DNA of 64,000 nt from SIG454 sp045646365. Lineage in GTDB: Bacteria; Bacillota; Clostridia; Monoglobales; Monoglobaceae. Under the pieces are notes generated by a model. The model did no database searches, was not told the DNA's origin, and saw nothing but the letters and a program-made list of their open reading frames with translations. Made by a program: the position numbers and the translations under genes. Below are positions 7,828 to 16,451 of the stretch, in pieces. How positions within the stretch are numbered: position 1 is the stretch's first letter; every line of letters starts with the position of its first letter. Location of the stretch: assembly GCA_045646365.1 (NCBI GenBank), contig JAZRKP010000075.1, positions 124,001 to 188,000 on the forward strand, written 5' to 3'.

Positions 7828-8178
7828 TTGAAAAAAACAATGGGAGAAATACTTAAGGAGTTGAGGCTTGAAAGAGGACTTACACAAGAGGAAGTCGGGA
7901 AAATAATAGGCGTTCAGAAGGCGGCGATTCAGAAATATGAAAAGGGTGATGTCGAAAATATGAAGCAGGAGTCTATAAAAATTCTTGCTAAATATTATGG
8001 TGTTACAACGGATTATTTACTGGGTGTAGAGAAAAAACCAGACAGTCAGCTTGAGGAGTATCTTAAAACACTTAAAACACGCCCCGAACTTAAAATGCTT
8101 TTTAATCTTACCAAAGATGCAACCCGGGAAGATATTGAAAAGGCAGTAAAGGTCATTGAGGCTATCCTTGGAAAGTGA
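7828..8178 (+). CDS. XRE-family transcriptional repressor
   Basis: This is a 116-residue repressor. It has an N-terminal HTH_3 domain (LRLERGLTQEEVGKIIGVQKAAIQKYEKGDVENM), the usual SIKILAKYYGVTTDYLLG tail, and a helical C-terminal part likely used for dimerisation. I chose TTG 7828 because GGGAGGTGA ends 5 bases upstream; ATG 7840 would leave 17 bases. It is divergent from the DUF1492 unit. The 17-bp palindromes in the shared promoter region are its likely operators. Role inferred: lysogeny-style or stress-responsive control of the cassette. Confidence 0.8.
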   Translation: MKKTMGEILKELRLERGLTQEEVGKIIGVQKAAIQKYEKGDVENMKQESIKILAKYYGVTTDYLLGVEKKPDSQLEEYLKTLKTRPELKMLFNLTKDATREDIEKAVKVIEAILGK

Positions 8179-8357
8179 GGAAAATGGAAGATATATCAGT
8201 GCTAAGTACCCGACTCCCTGAGAATGTCAGGGCAGTCACGGTAATGAAAAATGAAAATGATTTTTGTATTTTTTTAAACAGTTTTTATGATGAAAAGTTA
8301 AGAGAAAGTTTTTTAAATGAAGAATTGAATAAAATAAAATTATTTAACGAAGAATAA
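8175..8357 (+). CDS. Short ImmA/IrrE-like remnant or small regulator
   Basis: This 60-residue protein overlaps the XRE stop by 4 bases (GTG at 8175; ATG 8184 is also possible), so it is translationally coupled. The segment LPENVRAVTVMKNENDFCIFLNS resembles the start of ImmA/IrrE-type metallopeptidases that cleave XRE repressors. At the place where HExxH would occur it reads NEELNKI, so the metal-binding histidines are absent, and the protein stops. It is either a degenerate ImmA or a short non-catalytic partner of the repressor. The family link is by eye and tentative. Confidence 0.45.
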   Translation: MRKMEDISVLSTRLPENVRAVTVMKNENDFCIFLNSFYDEKLRESFLNEELNKIKLFNEE

Positions 8358-8410
8358 AGGACAGCGTTTGGTAGAGTTATAGCTTCCGCATTTTTACGAT
8401 TAAAAAGAAA

Positions 8411-8460
8411 GAGGGCGTTGCCTCGATTTGTGAGAAAATCACTTATTGAGACACGCCCTT
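8411..8460 (-). terminator. Long imperfect hairpin downstream of the ABC transporter gene
   Basis: On the minus strand, AAGGGCGT pairs with ACGCCCTC. Between them the partially complementary inner arms give an imperfect stem of about 20 bp, followed by TTTCTTTTT. It ends the minus-strand transporter transcript and probably stops the plus-strand cassette as well. Confidence 0.6.
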
Positions 8461-8466
8461 AATTCT

Positions 8467-10194
8467 TTATGTGTATAATTTATATAGTTTTGAATATTCA
8501 CCGTTTCTTTTTATAAGTTCGTCGTGGGAACCTTCCTCTAATATTCCGTCTTTACCTAAAACAATAATTCTGTCGGCATTCTTGATTGTTGTAAGTCGGT
8601 GGGCAATGGTAAGAGTTGTTCTGCCCTCGGAAAGTTTTTCCAAAGATTTCTGAACAATATGCTCGCTCTCATTATCAAGAGCCGAGGTTGCCTCGTCGAG
8701 AATTAAGACAGGTGGGTTTTTGAGGAATAAACGGGCGATTGAAATTCTCTGTTTTTGACCGCCTGAGAGTTTGACTCCTCGTTCGCCAACATAAGTATCA
8801 TAGCCGTCTTTAAGAGTGACGATAAATTCGTGTGCCCCTGCAAGCTTTGCGGCCTCGATGATTTCCTCGTCTGTTGCGTTAATTTTACCATAAGCGATAT
8901 TGTCTTTGACAGAACCGCTGAAAAGATACACATCCTGCTGAACAATACCGATATTATTACGCAGTGAATTCAGTGTTAAATCTTTTATATTTTTTCCGTC
9001 AATAAAAATATTTCCGCTGTTTATTTCGTAAAATCTCGGGATAAGATTACAAAGAGTGGTCTTTCCGCCACCTGACGGCCCGACTATCGCAATATTTTCG
9101 CCGACCTTTATATCAAGGGAAAGCTTTGTTAAAACTTCACCGAGATTGTCAGCATAGGAAAAGCTTACATTATCAAAGGTGATTTGCCCCTTTAAGTTTT
9201 CAATGTCAACGGCGTTGGGTAAATCGTCAATTTTAACAGGCTCGTCCATTATTTCCGTGAATCGCTCAATACCAGTTATCCCTCGCTGGAACTGTTCCGT
9301 AAACTCAACAATTCGGCGTATTGATGTGATAAGAGTCTGGATATAGAGAAGGTATGCAACCAAATCACCTGGAGAAATATGCCCTTTTTTCAGAAAAATT
9401 GAACCAATAACGATTACGCTGATATACAGAACCCCGTCGGAAAATCGTGTTCCTGACTGGAAAAGTGCCATATATTTGTAAGCACCTTTTTTCGTCTTAA
9501 GAAATTTTTCGTTACCCTTTTCAAACTTTTCCTTTTCAAGTTCTTCGTTAGCAAAACTTTTAACCACACGGATTCCCAAGAGGTTGTCCTCAATTTCCGC
9601 ATTAAGTTCACCGATTTGTTCTCGCTGTTTCTTGAACGCATTTTTCATTTTCCTACGGAACAAGGCAGAAGATACTGTCATCAGAGGAAGAAGCATAAAA
9701 ATTATCAGGGTAAGCGGAATATTAACATTTATAAGAATTATAAACGAGCCGATAATCTTAATTCCTGAGATAAAAAATTCTTCCGGACAGTGGTGAGAAA
9801 ATTCTGTTATGTCGAAAAGGTCGTTGGTAAGCCTTGACATAATCTGCCCGATTTTCGTGTTGTCATAATAGGAAAACGGCAATTTCTGAAGATGGTTAAA
9901 AAGGTCACGGCGCATATCTTTTTCAAGATGAGCACCCATAATATGCCCTTGATTTGCCATATAGTAATTGGCGAGAGTATCCACAATTCTAAGGAACAAA
10001 TATATCCCGCCGATTTTGAAAATTGTTGACATCAGAAGCAGGTCGGGGTTGCTTATTGCCGTATCGGTTATATAGCTGACGAGCTTCGGGAAAACAAGTT
10101 CACACAAGGTTGTAAGCGAGGCGCAAAACAGGTCCAGAAGAATAATCCCGATATATGGTTTGTAATATCTTAAAAATGTTTTGAAAAGTTTCAT
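8467..10194 (-). CDS. ABC transporter, fused permease and ATPase
   Basis: This 575-residue half-transporter has an N-terminal six-helix exporter domain (about residues 10-310). The ATPase domain carries Walker A GPSGGGKTTL, signature LSGGQKQRIS, Walker B VLILDEATSALD and the switch histidine in IAHRLTT. It resembles MsbA/YknU-type lipid or multidrug exporters; the substrate is unknown. Start ATG 10194 is preceded by GAGGTT and gives the usual MKLFKTFLRYYKPY N-terminus; the longer ORF start has no ribosome site. It follows dapB on the same strand, but a hairpin lies between them. Confidence 0.88.
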   Translation of the reverse strand: MKLFKTFLRYYKPYIGIILLDLFCASLTTLCELVFPKLVSYITDTAISNPDLLLMSTIFKIGGIYLFLRIVDTLANYYMANQGHIMGAHLEKDMRRDLFNHLQKLPFSYYDNTKIGQIMSRLTNDLFDITEFSHHCPEEFFISGIKIIGSFIILINVNIPLTLIIFMLLPLMTVSSALFRRKMKNAFKKQREQIGELNAEIEDNLLGIRVVKSFANEELEKEKFEKGNEKFLKTKKGAYKYMALFQSGTRFSDGVLYISVIVIGSIFLKKGHISPGDLVAYLLYIQTLITSIRRIVEFTEQFQRGITGIERFTEIMDEPVKIDDLPNAVDIENLKGQITFDNVSFSYADNLGEVLTKLSLDIKVGENIAIVGPSGGGKTTLCNLIPRFYEINSGNIFIDGKNIKDLTLNSLRNNIGIVQQDVYLFSGSVKDNIAYGKINATDEEIIEAAKLAGAHEFIVTLKDGYDTYVGERGVKLSGGQKQRISIARLFLKNPPVLILDEATSALDNESEHIVQKSLEKLSEGRTTLTIAHRLTTIKNADRIIVLGKDGILEEGSHDELIKRNGEYSKLYKLYT

Positions 10195-10210
10195 ATTATT
10201 AACCTCAAGA

Positions 10211-10243
10211 AAAGGGGTTGTGAACTTATGTCCCAACCCCTTT
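10211..10243 (-). terminator. Terminator-like hairpin between dapB and the ABC transporter
   Basis: Perfect 10-bp stem (AAAGGGGTTG at 10211-10220 with its complement at 10234-10243) and a 13-base loop. On the minus strand the stem is followed by CTT only, so termination may be partial, and it would separate expression of the lysine genes from the transporter. Confidence 0.6.
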
Positions 10244-10248
10244 GATGT

Positions 10249-11001
10249 TTATTTTATCAAATCTTTCATACTGTATAATCCTGCAGGCTGAGATTTTAAG
10301 AATTCAGATGCAGAAACGGCACCAACGGCAAAAACTTCTTTTGATGTTGCACTGTGCTTAATTTCTATGACCTCGTCATTTCCTGCAAAGATGACACTGT
10401 GTTCACCAACTATTGTTCCGCCACGAACCGCGTGGATTCCGATTTCCTTTTTATCACGCTTTTTACGAACACTGTGTCTGTCGTATGTGTATTCAGGGGC
10501 GTAAGATATTGCCCGGGAAATATTATCGGCAATAGCAAGAGCAGTTCCGCTTGGAGCATCAAGCTTTTGATTATGATGCTTTTCGATGATTTCAATATCG
10601 AAATTATCCTGCAAAACCTTTGCGGCTCTTGCGACTAAATCCATAATAAGGTTAACACCAAGTGACATATTTGCGGAGAAGAAAATCGGTATATTTTTCG
10701 ATTCGTATTCTATCCTTGATATCTGGTCGGCTGAGAGACCTGTTGTGCATATAACAGCAGGAATATTGTTTAATGCAGCGTAATCAAGGATTGCATCAGT
10801 CATAGACGGATGCGAAAAGTCGATAATTACATCAGGCTTTTCTGAAAGAGCAGATAAATCAGTAACAACCGGATAAGATGCAGAGGTTGACTCTGAAATG
10901 TCAAATCCCGCAACGATTTCTGCATTGGAACTTTGCTCTGCAACTCTTGTTACAGCATGCCCCATTTTGCCGTTTGCACCGCATAATAAAATTTTTGTCA
11001 T
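10249..11001 (-). CDS. dapB: 4-hydroxy-tetrahydrodipicolinate reductase DapB
   Basis: A 250-residue cytosolic enzyme that reduces 4-hydroxy-tetrahydrodipicolinate with NAD(P)H in the diaminopimelate/lysine pathway. It shows the N-terminal nucleotide site LCGANGKMGHAV, the ATTG-like CTTGLS strand, and the DapB signature IEKHHNQKLDAPSGTALAIA with the catalytic His pair and Lys. The length is normal for the family. It is the third gene of asd-dapA-dapB, 17 bases after dapA. Diaminopimelate is needed for peptidoglycan, and in spore formers the pathway also feeds dipicolinate. Confidence 0.95.
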   Translation of the reverse strand: MTKILLCGANGKMGHAVTRVAEQSSNAEIVAGFDISESTSASYPVVTDLSALSEKPDVIIDFSHPSMTDAILDYAALNNIPAVICTTGLSADQISRIEYESKNIPIFFSANMSLGVNLIMDLVARAAKVLQDNFDIEIIEKHHNQKLDAPSGTALAIADNISRAISYAPEYTYDRHSVRKKRDKKEIGIHAVRGGTIVGEHSVIFAGNDEVIEIKHSATSKEVFAVGAVSASEFLKSQPAGLYSMKDLIK

Positions 11002-11018
11002 AGGTAAATTCTCCTTAA

Positions 11019-11900
11019 TTAGAATTTAAAACCGTAGTTTTTCATAATCTGTTTGAGAGTTGCGATATTCTTTTCCTCCATATCGCAAAGAGGCATTCGA
11101 CATTTTCCGACATTAAATCCTAAAATGTTCATAGCAGTCTTAATCGGGATAGGGTTAACCTCAATGAAGAGACCGTTTATAAGCTCAATCATATCAAGGA
11201 ACAATTTTCTTGAACCTTCAACATCACCGTCTAAGAATTTCTGGCAAACATCATGAGTTTCTTTTGGAAGAATGTTTGCAACAACGGAAATAACACCCTT
11301 TCCGCCAAGTGCCATCATAGGAAGGATAACATCATCATTTCCTGAATAGAGAACAAGGTCAGTAAATGATGCAATCTGAGCCGCCAATGCAAGATCGCCT
11401 GTTGCTTCCTTAACACCGATGATGTTAGGGATTTCAGCAAGTTTCTTGAAGGTATCAAGAGCGATTGCACAGCCTGTTCTTCCCGGAATGTTATATAATA
11501 TAATCGGGATTTTAACACTTTCGGCGATTGCTTTAAAGTGGAGATAAAGTCCCTTTTGTGTAGCTTTGTTGTAATATGGAGTAACAACTAAAAGTCCGTC
11601 ATAGCCGACAGATTCAGCATAAGTTGAAAGAGCGATAGCGTGGATTGTGTCATTGCTACCTGTTCCGGCTATAAGGGTAATTCTGCCCTTAGCTTTTTCG
11701 GAAGCAAATTTAAGAGCCGCCATATGCTCAGGGTCGGGCATAGTGGAGGATTCCCCTGTGGTTGCGCAAACAACGAGGGCATCGGTTCCGTTTTCGATGT
11801 GATATTCGATAAGTTCAGCGAATTTGTCATAATCAACACCATTTTCCTTAAAAGGTGTGATAAGAGCAACGGCTGAGCCGGTGAATAATGGCTTTTTCAT
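11019..11900 (-). CDS. dapA: 4-hydroxy-tetrahydrodipicolinate synthase DapA
   Basis: This 293-residue class I aldolase-type TIM barrel condenses pyruvate with aspartate semialdehyde. Visible signatures are GSAVALITPF at the N-terminus, the TTGESSTM phosphate-like loop, YNIPGRTG with the catalytic Tyr, and the Schiff-base Lys in IIGVKEATGDL. Length is standard. It lies between asd and dapB, so the first three committed steps of lysine synthesis are together. No lysine riboswitch is visible upstream of the operon. Confidence 0.95.
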   Translation of the reverse strand: MKKPLFTGSAVALITPFKENGVDYDKFAELIEYHIENGTDALVVCATTGESSTMPDPEHMAALKFASEKAKGRITLIAGTGSNDTIHAIALSTYAESVGYDGLLVVTPYYNKATQKGLYLHFKAIAESVKIPIILYNIPGRTGCAIALDTFKKLAEIPNIIGVKEATGDLALAAQIASFTDLVLYSGNDDVILPMMALGGKGVISVVANILPKETHDVCQKFLDGDVEGSRKLFLDMIELINGLFIEVNPIPIKTAMNILGFNVGKCRMPLCDMEEKNIATLKQIMKNYGFKF

Positions 11901-11950
11901 AGTTTATACCATTCCTTTCTGCCTGTCATCCGCAGGCGGGATATTATATA

Positions 11951-13030
11951 TTAGTCAAGATAACCCTTTGCAGCGAGAAGCTCTGCCATTAAAACAGCAC
12001 CGCCTGCCGCACCTCTTAAGGTGTTGTGTGAAAGACAAACAAATTTATAATCATACTGCTTATCTTCTCTGAGTCTGCCGATTGAAACTGCCATTCCGCC
12101 TTCAGAATCTCTGTCAAGCTTAGCCTGTGGACGGTTATCTTCCTCAAAATAGTGGAGGAACTGCTTTGGAGCTGACGGAAGTTCAAGCTCCTGCGGAACG
12201 CCTGCAAAATTAGCCCAGTCAGCTTTGATTTCGTCGATTGAAGGCTTTTTGTCAAAGCTTACGAAAACAGCGGCTGTGTGTCCGTTGGAAACAGGAACAC
12301 GGAGACACTGTGTTGTAATATTAGGAGTTGTTGCGTCAATAATTTTATCTCCTTCGATTTTACCCCAGATTTTAAGCGGTTCAACTTCACTCTTTTCTTC
12401 TTCACCGCCAATGTATGGGATGAGGTTATCAACCATTTCAGGCCATGTTTCAAAAGTCTTGCCTGCACCGGAAATTGCCTGATATGTACAAGCGAGAACA
12501 TTTTTGATACCGTATTTCATAAGAGGGTGGAGCGCAGGAACATAGCTCTGGAGTGAGCAGTTTGACTTAACTGCAACAAAACCTCTTTTTGTTCCGAGTC
12601 GTTTTTTCTGAGCCTCGATAATTTCAGCGTGGTCAGGATTGATTTCAGGAACAATCATAGGAACATCGTCTGTGTGTCTGTGTGCTGAATTATTGGAAAT
12701 AACAGGACATTCAGCCTTAGCATAAGCTTCTTCCAAAGCCTTGATTTCGTCCTTTTTCATATCAACGGCACAGAATACAAAATCAACCATAGAAGCGATT
12801 TTCTCAATGTCATCTGATGCGTTTAAAACAACCATCTTCTTAACATCTTCCGGAATTGGTGTTGTCATAGACCATCTTCCGCCGAGCGCTTCCTCGTATG
12901 TTTTACCAGCACTTCTCGGAGAAGCGGCAAGCAAAGTAAGGTCAAACCACGGATGGTTTTCCATAAGAGTAATAAATCTCTGCCCAACCATACCGGTTGC
13001 ACCGATAATACCAACTTTATATTTTTTCAT
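11951..13030 (-). CDS. asd: Aspartate-semialdehyde dehydrogenase (archaeal/fungal-type length)
   Basis: A 359-residue enzyme that reduces aspartyl phosphate to the semialdehyde. It has the Rossmann motif GIIGATGMVGQRF, the catalytic Cys in KSNCSLQSYVPALHPL and the HTAAVFVSF substrate region. Length and the LAASPRSAGKTYEEALGGRW segment fit the archaeal/fungal-type subfamily, which is also present in many Clostridia, rather than the E. coli type. It is the first gene of the operon, with AAGGAGG before the ATG and a strong promoter at 13108-13136. Confidence 0.93.
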   Translation of the reverse strand: MKKYKVGIIGATGMVGQRFITLMENHPWFDLTLLAASPRSAGKTYEEALGGRWSMTTPIPEDVKKMVVLNASDDIEKIASMVDFVFCAVDMKKDEIKALEEAYAKAECPVISNNSAHRHTDDVPMIVPEINPDHAEIIEAQKKRLGTKRGFVAVKSNCSLQSYVPALHPLMKYGIKNVLACTYQAISGAGKTFETWPEMVDNLIPYIGGEEEKSEVEPLKIWGKIEGDKIIDATTPNITTQCLRVPVSNGHTAAVFVSFDKKPSIDEIKADWANFAGVPQELELPSAPKQFLHYFEEDNRPQAKLDRDSEGGMAVSIGRLREDKQYDYKFVCLSHNTLRGAAGGAVLMAELLAAKGYLD

Positions 13031-13084
13031 AGTATAAAATCCTCCTTATTACACAAGCGGCTTTTTTACCACTTAAAGATACTC

Positions 13085-13110
13085 ATTATTACTTATTATT
13101 ACTTATTATT
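13085..13110. repeat. Short AT-rich tandem repeat upstream of asd
   Basis: The 10-bp unit ATTATTACTT occurs twice in tandem (13085-13104) and a partial third copy follows. It lies between the asd -10 and the start codon, so it is in the untranslated leader. It looks like a simple-sequence microsatellite. Confidence 0.6.
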
Positions 13111-13136
13111 ATATGTTAATATATGTTAAATGTCAA
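13108..13136 (-). promoter_or_regulatory. Sigma-A promoter of asd-dapA-dapB
   Basis: On the minus strand TTGACA (13136-13131), 17-bp spacer, TATAAT (13113-13108): a full-consensus promoter. The leader to the ATG is about 70 bases, too short for a lysine riboswitch. Confidence 0.85.
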
Positions 13137-13256
13137 ATATTTTTTTGTCCGGAAATACCAATTTGAATATTTGTAACATAATTTTAATATTTTATCAAAA
13201 GGATTTTGAGCATATTTTGTCGAATTTTTAAATAAATGGCAAATTCGGAGGAGAAT

Positions 13257-14603
13257 ATGAAGAAAATTATCACTTTTTTCCTTATCATAATATTGTGTTT
13301 TTCCACGGCTTATGCCTGGGAATCGGTTGAGAATATGCGGATTGGGATTTACTACGGGCAAAATGCGAGGACGGAGTATACCCTGACGAATGAAACTGGC
13401 TTTGATATAGGCTATTATGAGGACCGTGAGTTTATTCCTGTTGCTGAGAGCTTTTCTTCTCAGCTTACTGTTAACTGCGGAGAGGGTGCGTTTGTGAATG
13501 TTGTGGATATAAACACGGGAGAAATTATTCACACATCAGATACTTTTTTGCATGGGATAGGAATTGAGCCAAAGGCGGAAAAAGAAACTGAGAAAATGAT
13601 GAAGATAACGGCGAAGGCGTCGGGAACTTACCGTGGCGGATTTGAATTTAAAATCCTGTCATCGGGCGTGATAACGGCGGTTAATGTTGTTCCTCTTGAT
13701 GAATATATTTACGGCGTTATTTCCAGGGAAATGTCACCGTCATGGCATATTGAGGCTTTGAAAGCACAGGCGATTTGCGCAAGAAATTTCGCACTTGGCA
13801 AAACGAACAGACATAAGGAATATGGCTTTGATTTGTGTAATACCGTATGCTGTCAGGCTTATTCGGGAGTTGATTATGAGGCAGACGGGTCTTATGCCCC
13901 TGTTGATGAGACTTCAGGGCAGGTTCTTTTGTATGAAGATGAACTTGTTCAGACGGTTTATTCCTCGTCAATGGGTGAAACCACGGAAAATGTTAAAAAT
14001 GTGTGGGGAAGCAGTTTCCCATATCTGGTAAGCGTCAGCAACGAATATGAGGACACGGAGAATATAAATAACGGAAAATGGGAAAAAACCTTGACAAAAG
14101 CCCGTGCGACTGAGATAATGAACAGCAAGGGATATGATATTGGTGAGGTGACCGATATTATTGCAAAGGAATACAGCGAGGCGGGAAGAGTGACCTTGCT
14201 TGAGGTTAAGGGAACTAAGGGTAGCCAGACCTTTAAAAGAGAACAATGCCGAACAATTTTCTCGGAGGCAACGCTGAGCCAGAAATACACTATTTCCGGT
14301 GGCGGAAAAACTTCGTATCCTGAGATTTATGTTCTGGGTGCGGACGGTGTTAAAAAGGTATCCCTTGAAAATATGAATATTCTTGGACGGGGAACTGTTA
14401 CGGTGGTTTCTGCAACTGACGGGAAAACTGTTAAAGAATATAAAGGGACAAAGGCGGGAGAAAGCTTTGTCTTTACCGGTGAAGGCTGGGGTCACGGTGT
14501 TGGAATGAGCCAGTACGGAGCGAAAGGAATGGCGGAGGCAGGCTTTACCTATGACGAGATTTTAACCCACTATTATCAAGGCACACACCTTGAAGAGTTT
14601 TAA
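13257..14603 (+). CDS. SpoIID/LytB-domain secreted protein
   Basis: This 448-residue protein begins with a signal peptide (MKKIITFFLIIILCFSTAYA, likely cleaved after AYA). A SpoIID/LytB domain covers the middle (VVPLDEYIYGVISREMSPSWHIEALKAQAICARNFAL), and the C-terminal signature is WGHGVGMSQYGAKGMAEAGFTYDEILTHYY. SpoIID is a lytic transglycosylase of forespore engulfment; LytB-type paralogues enhance amidases. This gene is not beside spoIIQ or spoIIID here, so the paralogue type is open. ATG 13257 has CGGAGGAG at the right distance; an upstream in-frame ATG at 13236 has none. Confidence 0.88.
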   Translation: MKKIITFFLIIILCFSTAYAWESVENMRIGIYYGQNARTEYTLTNETGFDIGYYEDREFIPVAESFSSQLTVNCGEGAFVNVVDINTGEIIHTSDTFLHGIGIEPKAEKETEKMMKITAKASGTYRGGFEFKILSSGVITAVNVVPLDEYIYGVISREMSPSWHIEALKAQAICARNFALGKTNRHKEYGFDLCNTVCCQAYSGVDYEADGSYAPVDETSGQVLLYEDELVQTVYSSSMGETTENVKNVWGSSFPYLVSVSNEYEDTENINNGKWEKTLTKARATEIMNSKGYDIGEVTDIIAKEYSEAGRVTLLEVKGTKGSQTFKREQCRTIFSEATLSQKYTISGGGKTSYPEIYVLGADGVKKVSLENMNILGRGTVTVVSATDGKTVKEYKGTKAGESFVFTGEGWGHGVGMSQYGAKGMAEAGFTYDEILTHYYQGTHLEEF

Positions 14604-14616
14604 CGAGGATGAAATT

Positions 14617-15642
14617 ATGAATACAAAAGATTTTTATTATGACTTGCCTGAGGAGCTGATTGCACAAAAGCCTCTTGAAAACAGAACAGATTCAAGACTT
14701 ATGGTGCTTTCAAAGGACACGGGCGAAATAACCCATAAGCATTTTTATGATATTATTGATTATTTAAAAGAGGGAGATTGCCTTGTTATGAATAACACAA
14801 GGGTTATCCCTGCAAGATTATACGGTCAGAAAGAGGGGACAGGCGGAAAGATTGAGTTTCTGCTCCTTAAAAGAATTGATATAAATACATGGGAAGTTAT
14901 CCTGAAACCGGGCAGAAAGGCGAAAGTCGGGAGCCGTTTTGAATTTGGCGGAGGACTTTTAAAAGCTGAAATCTTAGAGGTTATTGATGACGGAAACCGA
15001 ATTGTCAGGTTTGAATATGACGGAATATGGGAGGAACTTCTGGATAAGCTTGGTGAAATGCCCCTGCCTCCGTATATCCACGAAAAATTGAGTGACAGAG
15101 AAAGATACCAGACGGTTTATTCCAAAATTGAGGGGAGTGCTGCGGCTCCGACGGCAGGACTTCATTTCACAAATGAACTGATGGAAAAAATTAAGACGAA
15201 GGGGATAAAAATTGCGTTCGTAACTCTCCATGTTGGGTTAGGTACATTCAGACCTGTCTCGGTCGAGAATGTGGAAAACCACAAAATGCACTCAGAGTAT
15301 TACGAGGTATCGGAAGAAACCGCGAAAATTGTCAATGAAACACGAAGAAACGGCGGAAGAATTATCGCTGTCGGAACGACATCGGTCAGAACTCTTGAAA
15401 GTGTTGCTGACGAAAATGGTGAGATAAGAGAATGTGGCGGAAACACGGAAATATTTATCTATCCGGGATATAAATTCAAGGCGGTTGACGCACTTATAAC
15501 TAATTTTCACCTGCCTGAATCCACGCTTTTGATGCTTATTTCTGCATTTTCGGATAAAGAGAAAATATTTAATGCCTATAACGAGGCGATAAACGAAAAA
15601 TACAGATTTTTCAGTTTTGGTGATGCTATGTTTATTTGTTAA
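14617..15642 (+). CDS. queA: tRNA preQ1(34) S-adenosylmethionine ribosyltransferase-isomerase QueA
   Basis: This 341-residue enzyme transfers and isomerises the ribosyl part of SAM to preQ1 in tRNA, giving epoxyqueuosine. Family signatures include DFYYDLPEELIAQKPLENRTDSRLM, the NNTRVIPARL segment, GTFRPVSVENVENHKMHSEYYEV and the C-terminal NFHLPESTLLML. ATG 14617 has GAGGATGA upstream; the longer frame has no ribosome site. It is the first of a queA-phosphotransferase-tgt group in which two genes serve queuosine synthesis. Confidence 0.95.
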   Translation: MNTKDFYYDLPEELIAQKPLENRTDSRLMVLSKDTGEITHKHFYDIIDYLKEGDCLVMNNTRVIPARLYGQKEGTGGKIEFLLLKRIDINTWEVILKPGRKAKVGSRFEFGGGLLKAEILEVIDDGNRIVRFEYDGIWEELLDKLGEMPLPPYIHEKLSDRERYQTVYSKIEGSAAAPTAGLHFTNELMEKIKTKGIKIAFVTLHVGLGTFRPVSVENVENHKMHSEYYEVSEETAKIVNETRRNGGRIIAVGTTSVRTLESVADENGEIRECGGNTEIFIYPGYKFKAVDALITNFHLPESTLLMLISAFSDKEKIFNAYNEAINEKYRFFSFGDAMFIC

Positions 15643-15653
15643 GAGGTGATTTT

Positions 15654-16436
15654 GTGGAGCTGAAAGGCGGAACTTCTAAACTTTACAAAAAAGAAAATAG
15701 TGTTTACAGAAAGCTGAAGGAAAACAGTAAAACTGTTCAGAGACTTCTTGTTCACCTCAAAAATGAGGGGTTTTCAAAAGCTCCGGAATTTCTTGGTAAT
15801 GAAGGGGAATTTGAGGTATTGTCTTTTGTAAAGGGGGAGTGTTTTGAGCCTGAGGACTATCCTTTCACAAATGACAGAAAACATCAGCTTGAGATAGTTA
15901 AAGCGTCTGCAAAGCTTTTAAAAGAGTTCCACGACTGCACAACCTCATTCGAGGTAAAAGAGGATGATAAATGGTGGATTACCTATAAAGGGAATCTTCC
16001 CAAAGAAGTAATATGCCACAACGATTTTGCGACATATAATGTGACCTTTGCTAATGGACTTCCTTATGGAATGATTGATTTTGACACCTGTACTCCTGCA
16101 CCGAGAATATGGGATATTGCCTATGCAGTATACAGGTTTATTCCTTTGGGGAAAACCGTTTATGATGCAGAGTTAAGAACGGAAAGAAAATATAACGAAG
16201 AGGATAAAGAGTTCAGAAAAATTGCTTTAAAAACATTTTTTGAAAGTTATGGAATGGATATGCCTGACAATTTTTGCGAAATAATAAAACAGAGACTTTA
16301 TGCAATGGTTGAGGTTATTGACGAAGAAATTCAAAAGGGGAATGAAGCGTTTTTGCAAATGGTTGAGGAAGGGCATAAGGATTTTTATTTGAATGAAATT
16401 AAATTTATAGACGAACATTTTTGTGAGTGGATATAA
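15654..16436 (+). CDS. Aminoglycoside phosphotransferase/choline kinase-like protein
   Basis: This 260-residue protein has the APH/choline-kinase fold. It shows a catalytic loop ICHNDFATYN (HxD...N) and metal-binding IDFDTCTPAPRIWDIAY (DxD-like, replacing DFG). The substrate is unknown; such proteins in Clostridia are often called aminoglycoside phosphotransferases without resistance evidence. GTG 15654 is chosen because AGAGGTGAT ends 3-4 bases before it. The gene starts 11 bases after queA and ends 15 bases before tgt, an odd guest between two queuosine genes. Confidence 0.75.
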   Translation: MELKGGTSKLYKKENSVYRKLKENSKTVQRLLVHLKNEGFSKAPEFLGNEGEFEVLSFVKGECFEPEDYPFTNDRKHQLEIVKASAKLLKEFHDCTTSFEVKEDDKWWITYKGNLPKEVICHNDFATYNVTFANGLPYGMIDFDTCTPAPRIWDIAYAVYRFIPLGKTVYDAELRTERKYNEEDKEFRKIALKTFFESYGMDMPDNFCEIIKQRLYAMVEVIDEEIQKGNEAFLQMVEEGHKDFYLNEIKFIDEHFCEWI

Positions 16437-16451
16437 GAAACGGAGAAAAAT

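Noticed and set aside
7046..8357. Complete prophage
   Set aside because: Only regulatory-type genes are present; no integrase, replication, packaging or structural gene is seen between hydA and the ABC transporter.
13085..13110. Short regularly repeated units that might suggest a CRISPR array
   Set aside because: The unit is only 10 bp, directly tandem with no spacers, very AT-rich, and lies in the asd leader. No cas genes are present in the window.
13031..13256. Lysine riboswitch upstream of asd-dapA-dapB
   Set aside because: The transcribed leader is only about 70 bases and is mostly simple AT repeat; a lysine riboswitch needs about 180 structured bases.
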